From the NCBI GenBank assembly GCA_026225435.1, contig JAMFST010000881.1:1-10026 (forward strand): 10,026 nucleotides of DNA. Reading direction: 5' to 3'. Position numbers and translations under genes: made by a program. The notes under the pieces were generated by a model. That model ran no database searches. It had not been told where the DNA came from and worked only from the letters and a program-made list of their open reading frames with translations. The DNA comes from Labilithrix luteola. Its GTDB lineage: Bacteria; Myxococcota_A; Polyangia; Polyangiales; Polyangiaceae. Positions 1-6,700 of the stretch are shown here, in pieces (within the stretch, counting starts at the first letter, position 1; every line of letters starts with the position of its first letter).

Positions 1-461
1 CGCCGCGCGAGGGCGATGACCTTGTCGGCCTGGAGCTTCTCCATCGCGGCGAGGGCGTCGTCGATGTAGCCGAAGCTGAAGCTCGCCTCGCGCGCCTGGT
101 CGATCGCCTCGGCGCCGCGATCCTCCTCGTCGAGCTGCGCGCCACGCGCTTGCGGGGGGCCGTTCGCCGGTGGCGGCGGCGCCAGCAAGCCGAGCGCATC
201 GCCCGTCTCGACGTCGCGGTAGATGATCCCGCGCGGGTACTCGGCGACCGTGCAGCCGCTCTTCGGGCAGATGCCCAGGCAGTGCGTCTTGGTCACCCAG
301 ACGGCGTTGAACGCCCGCCGCGCCGCGACCTCGTCCTTCAGCCGGGTGTACACCGCTTCGCCGCGCGCGCCGCAGCCGGCACCGAGCGGGTCGTTCGCGT
401 CGCGCACGTTGGCGCAGACGAAGAGGTGGAGCTGCGGAGCGACCGAGGCGAACGTCTTCAT
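1..461 (-). CDS. Thioredoxin-like [2Fe-2S] ferredoxin with C-terminal extension (3' end outside window)
   Basis: The reading frame is open from an ATG at 461 to the window edge, with 153 codons visible and no stop. The protein begins MKTFASVAPQLHLFVCAN. It has four cysteines in the spacing of thioredoxin-fold [2Fe-2S] ferredoxins: C16, C30, then C61-x3-C65 in THCLGICPKSGC, with an extra C70. Proteins of this family bind one [2Fe-2S] cluster and act as small cytoplasmic electron carriers; the partner is not visible here. The ferredoxin domain ends near residue 85. After a Pro-rich stretch (LLAPPPPANG) comes an acidic, helical-looking extension (about residues 105-153) that runs out of view, so this protein is longer than the usual stand-alone form of about 100 residues. 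The start is supported by AGGAG four bases upstream. It is divergent from the pseudokinase gene. The domain call is firm; the role of the extension is unknown. Confidence 0.85.
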   Translation of the reverse strand, partial: MKTFASVAPQLHLFVCANVRDANDPLGAGCGARGEAVYTRLKDEVAARRAFNAVWVTKTHCLGICPKSGCTVAEYPRGIIYRDVETGDALGLLAPPPPANGPPQARGAQLDEEDRGAEAIDQAREASFSFGYIDDALAAMEKLQADKVIALAR

Positions 462-465
462 GGCG

Positions 466-470
466 CTCCT
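466..470 (-). promoter_or_regulatory. Ribosome binding site of the ferredoxin gene
   Basis: On the minus strand AGGAG is followed by CGCC and then the ATG at 461. The match to the anti-Shine-Dalgarno core fixes this ATG as the start. Most other genes in the window lack such a site. Confidence 0.7.
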
Positions 471-537
471 GTGCTTAGCGCACCGCGCCCGCGCTTCCGA
501 GCCCTGCTCTCACCTACATGGTCCGCCATCGTGTACA

Positions 538-568
538 TTTATCCGACTGGGAAGGGCCAGATCCACAA
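538..568 (-). promoter_or_regulatory. Weak candidate promoter for the ferredoxin gene
   Basis: On the minus strand TTGTGG (563-568) is followed, 19 bases on, by GATAAA (538-543), in the least GC-rich part of the 241-bp divergent gap at 462-702. It would give a leader of roughly 70 bases before the ATG at 461. Only three of six -35 bases and four of six -10 bases fit the sigma-70 consensus, and the spacer is long. I saw no convincing promoter for the rightward gene in this gap. Confidence 0.2.
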
Positions 569-665
569 ATCCCTCCGAACGATCCAGCCGAGATCGAGCA
601 GAACACCCCACATGGAGCGTCCTCGTCGGAGCGATCTCCCGCAGAAGTGACAGGTCTCCGGCCAG

Positions 666-691
666 GTGCGATCGCGGCGCGGCGATTGCAC
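666..691 (+). promoter_or_regulatory. 10-bp inverted repeat (hairpin or operator) before the pseudokinase start
   Basis: The left arm is GTGCGATCGC (666-675), the spacer is six bases (676-681), and the right arm is GCGATTGCAC (682-691). The arms pair at all ten positions if G670 and T687 are read as a G-U pair in RNA; as DNA it is a 9/10 inverted repeat. It ends 11 bases before the GTG at 703, where a ribosome would load and where no Shine-Dalgarno sequence is visible. It could be a protein operator or an mRNA hairpin that limits translation. A chance origin in GC-rich DNA is possible. Confidence 0.4.
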
Positions 692-702
692 TCTCGTCTA
701 CC

Positions 703-1743
703 GTGGCCTCTCAACCTCGACTGTTCGGCCGCCTCGTCGCCTCCTGGCCTCAAGCCGAGATCGCTCTCGGCGCGGGCCGGCGCCTCTCGCTCGGTGCCAC
801 CCTCGGATCGGGCACCTTCTCCAACGTCTATGCCGCGACGCTCACCCTCCCCTTCGGGCTGACGCGCGCGGTGGCGGTGAAGGTCTTCCGCCTCCCGGGA
901 AGCGACGACCACGAGCCGGCCACCGCGGTCGTCCGCCGGGCCGCGCAGACGGTCGCGCTGGTGAACCACCCCAACGTGGTGGAGCTCCACGAGCTGGGGA
1001 TCTTCGACGGCCACCCGCTGCTCGTCTGCGAGCTGGTCGACGGCCTGAGCCTGCGGCGGCTGAACGACTGGTTCGCCGAGCTGCACCGGCGGATGCCGCT
1101 CGACCTCGCGCTCTTCGTCGGCGTGGAGATCGCCGAGGGGATCAACGGCGTGCGGCTGGCAAAGAACCTCAAGGGGATGCAGCTGGGGGCGACGCATCTC
1201 GATCTGTCGCCCAAGGACGTGCTGCTTTCGCGCAACGGCGAGGTGAAGGTCGGTGGCTTCGGGCTCGGCGGGATCCGGCAGCTGGAGTCGAGCGTGCAAT
1301 CGAACGCCACGCTGGCCGCACGCGCCACGTACCTCTCGCCGGAGATCGCCTACGGCGACCACGGCGACGCGCGCTCCGACGTCTTCACCCTCGGCGTCAT
1401 CCTGCGCGAGATGCTCGTCGGGCCGCGCATGCCGGCGAAGATTGCCGGCACCGAGGCGGTGCGCCTGGCGCGCGAGGGGTACATCCACCCGGTCACCTTC
1501 GAGCCGCAGCTGCCGCCGTCGGTGAAGGCGGTGATCGATCGTGCCCTCGAGCCGGAGCCGGAGAACCGCTTCCCGCACGCAGGCGCCATGGCCTTCGAGC
1601 TGCGTCGCTCGGCGCTGGCGCTCGGCGTCGGCGACGGTCGCATGGCGCTGCGCTCGATGCTGGCCAAGGAGCGCGACGAGGAGATCACCAACGAGGTGTG
1701 CATCCCGGCGATCCCCGTGCACCCGGCGGACGACGACTACTAG
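703..1743 (+). CDS. Ser/Thr kinase-fold protein, probable pseudokinase
   Basis: This is a 346-residue protein made almost wholly of a eukaryote-type protein kinase fold, with no transmembrane segment. The glycine loop (LGSGTFSNVY), the ATP-anchoring lysine (VAVK, K60), the SPE motif (YLSPEIAYG) and the subdomain IX aspartate (SDVFTLGVI) are all present. Key catalytic residues are not. The catalytic loop reads HLDLSPKDVLL (H165-D167), so the general-base Asp remains but the usual Lys is S169 and the metal-binding Asn is D172. The DFG motif reads GFG (G185-G187), removing the Mg-binding Asp. No Glu sits at the usual alpha-C position (VVRRAAQTVALVNHPN). It may bind nucleotide or act as an allosteric partner, but ordinary phosphotransfer is unlikely. 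The GTG at 703 is the last start before the fold and has no clear ribosome site; the frame is open upstream to 223, but that part overlaps the ferredoxin gene antisense. A C-terminal tail (about residues 315-346) is acidic. Confidence 0.85.
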   Translation: MASQPRLFGRLVASWPQAEIALGAGRRLSLGATLGSGTFSNVYAATLTLPFGLTRAVAVKVFRLPGSDDHEPATAVVRRAAQTVALVNHPNVVELHELGIFDGHPLLVCELVDGLSLRRLNDWFAELHRRMPLDLALFVGVEIAEGINGVRLAKNLKGMQLGATHLDLSPKDVLLSRNGEVKVGGFGLGGIRQLESSVQSNATLAARATYLSPEIAYGDHGDARSDVFTLGVILREMLVGPRMPAKIAGTEAVRLAREGYIHPVTFEPQLPPSVKAVIDRALEPEPENRFPHAGAMAFELRRSALALGVGDGRMALRSMLAKERDEEITNEVCIPAIPVHPADDDY

Positions 1744-2717
1744 CGGTTGGCCGCGAAGAGCCGGAGCGCGTCGAGATCGGCCGGAGCGAGGAAGGCTTCG
1801 ATCTCGTCCAGGCTCCCCACCCACGAGGTAGGCGCACCGAGGCGCAGGGCCGCCGCCTTGGCGACGCTCGCGACCAGCGGGTGCGGCGAGTCGACCAGCG
1901 CGATGAGCTCGTCGATCAGCTCGGTCGCCTTCAGCTCCGCGGCGACCACGGCGGCGAACGGGCGGCGGTCGTAGGGCTCGGCGTCGCGACCGACGAGGAC
2001 CGCCCGGAGGATGTCGATCGTGTCGTCGGAGGCCGCGCGCGTCCAGGTGGTGCGGTAGCTCGCCGAAGGGAGCGCGAGCGCGGCGTAGCCTTCTCCGCTG
2101 GCGAGGAAGCTCCGCGCGGCGGACAGCAGCGGCTCCACCTGCGTCTCGTGGACGCGACCGGAGGGGCGGTCTCCGTCGAGGTCGAGGGCGATGGCGCAGT
2201 CCTGCTCGCCGGCGTATGCGCCGAGGTGCGCCACCAGACGGTCGAGCGGTGCCGCGCCGCTGGCGTAGCCGACGAGGGCGCCGCCGCTGGTGTCGATGCG
2301 CACCTGGCTGAACTTGGTGACCGGCGTGAGGTCGTCGCGCCCGTGCACCACGGTCATCTCCACGTTCTTCACCGCCGCCCAGCGCAGCGCGCGGAGGCCG
2401 CCGCGGCTCTCGACCAGGACCCCCCAGGGGACGAGCGCCAGCGCCAGGCGCGCGCTGGCCAGCGACTCGGCCGAGTCTTCGCCGGAGAAGAACGAGCGCA
2501 CGGCGCGACGGGCCGCGCGACGGGCGAGGAGCGTGACCGCCGCCGCCACGCCCACGTACGCCATCACCGACTGCCCGAGCGGCAGCGACAAGGGGGACGC
2601 CGCCACGCCGGCCGCGACCGCGCCACCGGCGACGAGCCCCCAGACGGCGGTCCCGCGCGGCGACTCGGTGCTCAAGCCGACGTAACGAAAATCGGGAGGC
2701 GGCGCCCGAAGACTCAC
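1740..2717 (-). CDS. Hypothetical protein with two N-terminal membrane segments and a possible PH-like domain
   Basis: I do not recognise this 325-residue protein. After a short N-terminal tail there are two hydrophobic, Ala/Gly/Val-rich segments, about residues 23-40 and 48-65. They are followed by a strongly basic stretch (ARRAARRAVRSF, about 65-76), which by the positive-inside rule suggests that the large C-terminal part faces the cytoplasm. Residues about 90-170 (from LALVPWGVLVESRGGLRALRW) have the alternating strand pattern seen in bacterial PH-like domains; this is a resemblance only. Residues about 260-290 look like one HEAT-type helix pair (LIALVDSPHPLVASVAKAAA). The start is GTG at 2717; a GAAGG two bases upstream is too close to be a good ribosome site, so the start is uncertain. 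The gene is convergent with the pseudokinase, with a four-base overlap at the stops, and divergent from the zinc-ribbon kinase. It could be a membrane anchor or receptor for the neighbouring kinases, which is inference from position. Confidence 0.75.
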   Translation of the reverse strand: MSLRAPPPDFRYVGLSTESPRGTAVWGLVAGGAVAAGVAASPLSLPLGQSVMAYVGVAAAVTLLARRAARRAVRSFFSGEDSAESLASARLALALVPWGVLVESRGGLRALRWAAVKNVEMTVVHGRDDLTPVTKFSQVRIDTSGGALVGYASGAAPLDRLVAHLGAYAGEQDCAIALDLDGDRPSGRVHETQVEPLLSAARSFLASGEGYAALALPSASYRTTWTRAASDDTIDILRAVLVGRDAEPYDRRPFAAVVAAELKATELIDELIALVDSPHPLVASVAKAAALRLGAPTSWVGSLDEIEAFLAPADLDALRLFAANR

Positions 2718-2747
2718 GGCCTTCAGCGTACGCTACGAGTCGACTAC
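2718..2747. promoter_or_regulatory. 30-bp divergent intergenic region with two palindromes (candidate operator)
   Basis: The GTG start of the leftward membrane protein (2717) and the GTG start of the rightward kinase (2748) are 30 bp apart. Within this gap lie a perfect 10-bp palindrome AGCGTACGCT (2725-2734) and a perfect 8-bp palindrome AGTCGACT (2738-2745), separated by three bases. Neither gene has a clear Shine-Dalgarno sequence here. There is no room for two ordinary non-overlapping promoters, so promoters must overlap or lie inside the opposing genes. A shared operator is a reasonable guess. Confidence 0.35.
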
Positions 2748-3767
2748 GTGCCCGACCTGCCCGGCCAGCTTCGCTGCACCTCCTGCCAGAATCCGCTCGT
2801 CGCGGGGACGCGTATCTGTCCGCGCTGCCACGCCTTGCAGCCGCGCGAGGCGCCGGCGCCGCCTCGCCAGCGAGCTCCGCGGACCTTCGCCCACGGGCGG
2901 GCGACCTACGATCACAAGCTGGGGGAAGGTGCGTCGGCGGTGGTGTGGAAGGGGAGCTACTTTGCCCTGACGGTGCGCGGCTACCAGGCGCCGGTGCCGG
3001 TGGCCATCAAGGAGCTCCGCCCGGGGCTGCAAATGGACATCGCACGCGGCCTGCTGCGCAACGAGGCGGTCGCGCTCGGCTCGCTCGCTGCGCTGCCCGC
3101 GGCGGCGACAGTGAACGTGGTCCAGCTCCTCGACGCGGCGGACGACGCGACCGACGCCGGCGGTCCGGGGCTGGTGTTCGAGCTGATCCCGGGCGAGACC
3201 CTGGAGACGAGGCTCGCACGCCAGGTCTGGGCGCGAAGGCCGCTCACCGCCGCGGCGATCTGGAGCTTCTTCGCGCAGCTCACCGGGGCGCTGGCGGTGG
3301 TCCACGAGTCGGGGCAGGTGCACGCCGACGTGAAGCCGGCCAACGCGCTCCTGCGGCAGGACGGGGTGCTCAAGCTGACCGACTTCGGCCTGGCGCGCCC
3401 CATCGGCGCGCGGGTGCAGGGGCACGAGGCGGGCGCCGGGACCAGCGCGTACATTTCTCCAGAACAGGTGCTCGGCAACCCGCTCGGTCCGGCCAGCGAC
3501 CTCTACTCGGCGGCCATGGTGCTCTTCGAGATGCTCACCGGCCGCACCCCCTTCGACGTGCGCGGCCGCGCGGAGCTGGCGGTGCGCATGGACCAGGTCC
3601 ACAGCGAGCCGCCCCACCTGCGCACCTTTCTCCCGCAAGCGCCGCCGCAACTGGGCGACCTCCTGCACGCCGCGCTGGCCAAGGATCCGGCGCGCCGCTT
3701 CCAGCGCGCCGAGGACATGCGCGCTGCGTTCGGGGCGATATTGGAGCCCGCGAGCCGCGAGCTCTGA
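2748..3767 (+). CDS. Zinc-ribbon Ser/Thr protein kinase
   Basis: This 339-residue protein has two parts. Residues 10-27 form a zinc ribbon, C10-x2-C13-x10-C24-x2-C27 (CTSC...CPRC), followed by a Pro/Arg-rich linker (about 32-50). Residues about 53-335 are a complete eukaryote-type protein kinase: glycine loop LGEGASAVVWKG (58-69), VAIK lysine K88, alpha-C Glu E106, catalytic loop HADVKPANALL with D194, K196 and N199, DFG at 212-214, and YISPEQ and SDLYSAAMVLFEMLTG further on. All residues needed for phosphotransfer are present. The HRD arginine is Ala (HAD), so it is a non-RD kinase, a class that often does not depend on activation-loop phosphorylation. No membrane segment is seen, so it should be a soluble cytoplasmic kinase; substrates are unknown. 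The start at GTG 2748 is the only start codon close before the ribbon, without a ribosome site. The gene converges on the HD-GYP-like gene with only nine bases between the stops, and no terminator is evident there. Confidence 0.9.
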   Translation: MPDLPGQLRCTSCQNPLVAGTRICPRCHALQPREAPAPPRQRAPRTFAHGRATYDHKLGEGASAVVWKGSYFALTVRGYQAPVPVAIKELRPGLQMDIARGLLRNEAVALGSLAALPAAATVNVVQLLDAADDATDAGGPGLVFELIPGETLETRLARQVWARRPLTAAAIWSFFAQLTGALAVVHESGQVHADVKPANALLRQDGVLKLTDFGLARPIGARVQGHEAGAGTSAYISPEQVLGNPLGPASDLYSAAMVLFEMLTGRTPFDVRGRAELAVRMDQVHSEPPHLRTFLPQAPPQLGDLLHAALAKDPARRFQRAEDMRAAFGAILEPASREL

Positions 3768-3776
3768 GAACGCCTT

Positions 3777-6700
3777 TCAGGCCTTCTTGACGTGCATCTT
3801 CAGCAGGCGGACCTCGCCGTTGGCCTCGCGATGCTTCGGGTTCAGCGCCAGCAGCCGTTCGAGGTCGGCGAGCGCCAGGTCCGGCTGGTTGGCTCGCTTG
3901 TACAGCTTGCCGCGGTAGAGCAGCGCGCGCTCGCTCTTCGGCTCGTGGTTCAGGAGCTCGTCGAGCATGGCGATCGACGCACTGACCTGCGGGGTTCCAC
4001 GAGCGAGCGCCGCGGTCCAGGCGCGCAAGGCGGCGTATTCCGACTGGCTCGGGTCGGCGGCGACGGCCCGCTCGGCAGCCGCGAGCGCGCCGTTCAGATC
4101 ACCGCGCTGCAGCTGCGTCTCCGCGGTGCGGAAGTGCCCCATGGCCGCCTCGGCATCCGCCGCGCCGACGGAGTTGCCACCTCTGGCCGCCGGGGAGCGC
4201 ACCGAGCCCGAGGCCGACGGCGGCGGCAAGGACGACGGGCCAGCGGTCCCCCCGAGCGCAGCCGGCAACCCGCTGGTGCTGGCGATCACCGTGCGCATCG
4301 GCTCGACGTGATCGACGCGATCGATCCGCTCGACGACCCGCTCGCTGCGGTCGAAGCGATCGCGCGAGGTCGACGGCGCGTTCGACGAGGCGGGCGGGCT
4401 CGACGGCGCGACCGACACCGCCAGCGGCACTTCGCCTGCACGCGGCTCGACGCGCGGCGCCCGGGGGCTGGCCGCCGAGTTCGCGCGGGCCGCCGTCGGC
4501 ATCGGACCTTGCGGGGAGACCGGCGTGATCATGCCGGCGCGCGGCGCTCCCGACGTGCCCGCCGTGCGCTCGGTGGGGAAGGCCGTGGCCGGAGCTGCGC
4601 GCTCCGGACCCGACGCGGGGTTGCGCTTCACCACGCGCGCCGCCGGTGCACCGGGCCGCGCGGACATCTGGCTCGAGCTGGCCGGCGCGGGCGCTCGACG
4701 CGGAGCCGCCGGGGGCGGATTCACCGCCGGCGCCAGGCTGGTCCGCGGCGCCATCGGCGCCTTCACCTGGCCGGGGAAGGCGAACTGCCGGGTCACCGCC
4801 AGCGAGTACACCAGCGAGGCCGCCACCTCGGGATCGCCGATCTGCACCGAGCTGAGGACGGCGTAGGTGGGCTGCCGCGTGATGAGCGCGTCGAGCACCG
4901 TGCTCTCCTGCGGGGTCAGGTGGAGCGCGGCGAGATCGACCCGATCGTGCATCACCAGCTGGTGGTTGCCGAGGCGCGACAGCGTCGCCGCCACGCGCGC
5001 GCGGTCCTTCCAGATGCGCACCGCCGCGAGCACCGCGTTGAGCGCGCCGATCTTCACGAGATCGTCGCTCCCCCACTCGCCCAGCAGGTTGCGATCGGCG
5101 AAGTACGAGTACTCGGTGCGCGACGGCAGGTTGGCGAGGAAGGCGACGCGCTGGATCAGCTGCCGCTCGAGCGCGTCTTGGAGCACGCCGCGGCTCACCG
5201 CCCCGCGCCGCACGAGGAACTCGCCCATGAGCGTGCCGTCCTGCTTGGCCGCGCGCACCGCCTCGTTCAGCTGGTCCGGACGGAGAGCGCCGCTCTCGGT
5301 GAGGTACTCGCCGAGGAAGTAGCCCGGCAGGCCGAGCTTCACCTTGGCCGGCACGCCGTTGAGAAAGACGATGGCGTTCTCCGCCTGCCCGGGCGGATAG
5401 AGCACCACGGTGCCGGAGAGCTGGTGGTCCAGCATGTAGACCAGCACGTGCGGCAGCGGCGTGGTCTCGAGGATCCCCTTGGCCGTCGGCGGCTCCAGGG
5501 TCGCGAAGGAGGGCGCCAGCGGCTGCGAGCGCGACGAGGGGCCTTCCCGCTTGTCGCGCTCCTCGAGCGGGGACGTCACCATCATGGTGTGCGCGTCCTC
5601 GTCGACGAGGGTGTTGCGGTGCAGGTCGTGCCGCGGCGGCAGCGCCGACGGTGCGGTCGGCTGGAGGAGGCGACCCATCGCCGAGCCCACCTGCGACGGC
5701 GACGTCCCGAGCGAAGGTACGCTGCCGGTATCGTCCTTCTGCTCGCTGAACAAGGCCGACGCCTGCAGGCTCGGCGGACGCACGCCGAGCGGCGCCCCGC
5801 TTACCGCCGGGGCCAGCGGACGGCCACCCGGCCCGGCGCCCGGCATCCGCGGCGCTCCGGGAATCTGGGGGGCCAGCGGCGCACCCGGCGCTGCCGGACG
5901 GGTGCCCGGACGCGGAGGATTGGCCGCCGACGGACGCGGCGCGAAGCCACCCGGCGCTGCGGTCGGCGAGGGGAAGGCGGGGACGGCGCCAGGACCGGGA
6001 CCAGGACCCGCCGGCACCGACTCCTGCACCCCGGACGCGTGCGAGGGGGGCGGATCCGAGTCGTACCCGGCTTGATCGACCTTCGGCGCGGCCCCTTTGC
6101 CCCAGAAGTCGATGCTCATCACGCGCCCGATGTGGCGCGGCGGCTCGCCCGTGCGCGGGCGTGCGAGATCGATCTCCACGCGGCCAGCCGCCGGCGCACC
6201 GTTGGCCGCGAGCAGACGGACGACGGGCTGATCGAGCGGACCGTCTCCGCGGCGCGCGACGACCTCGGCCATCTCGCCGGTCGACAGCTGCACCACCGTG
6301 CCGATGGGGATGACACCCAGCGCCGCGACCAGCAGCTGCAGCACGGTGCGATCGGCCGGATCGACCAGCTCCTCGAAGAGTGTCCCGATCGCGGTGTACG
6401 GCGTCGGCGGCTCGAGCCCCGGCTCCGGCGTGACGAGATCGTTGTAGCGACGCGCCACCCAGACGAGCCGCGCGTGCAGGGTGGGCGTGCGCGCGCCGCG
6501 GTAGAGCGGGCCGATCCAGCGCTGCCGCCGCTGCCACAGCGCCTCGAAGGCCACCACGGTGCGCCCGATGGTCGGCTCGTTGAGACGACCGAGCGCCGTC
6601 AGGACCGCGGCGGTACCGCCGGGCAAGCGGTCCTCCTGGTCCTCCGACAGCGTCATCATCGTCGGCATCGGCATGTCGCTGTTGCCGCCGCGCCCGTTGG

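Noticed and set aside
223..702. Longer N-terminus for the pseudokinase, from 223 or 460
   Set aside because: The part before about 462 lies antisense to the ferredoxin gene, and the rest has no ribosome site or coding-like composition. The GTG at 703 is just before the kinase fold.
514..1824. A 436-codon open frame on the minus strand opposite the pseudokinase
   Set aside because: It is rich in Arg, His and Gly and has no domain-like pattern, as expected for the antisense of a GC-rich gene. The plus strand carries clear kinase motifs.
666..2747. Upstream extension of the zinc-ribbon kinase frame back to 666
   Set aside because: The extension overlaps two other genes, is Arg/Gly/Ala-rich, and has no domain. 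The zinc ribbon right after the GTG at 2748 marks a natural N-terminus.
3768..3785. Possible bidirectional terminator between the convergent stops at 3767 and 3777
   Set aside because: Only a four-pair stem (GCCT, TTC loop, AGGC) is present, with no T-run on either side.
4302..4367. Direct repeats of CGATCG/GATCGA in the linker of the HD-GYP-like gene as a protein-binding array
   Set aside because: They are irregular and explained by the coding of a charged peptide rich in Asp-Arg and Glu-Arg pairs.
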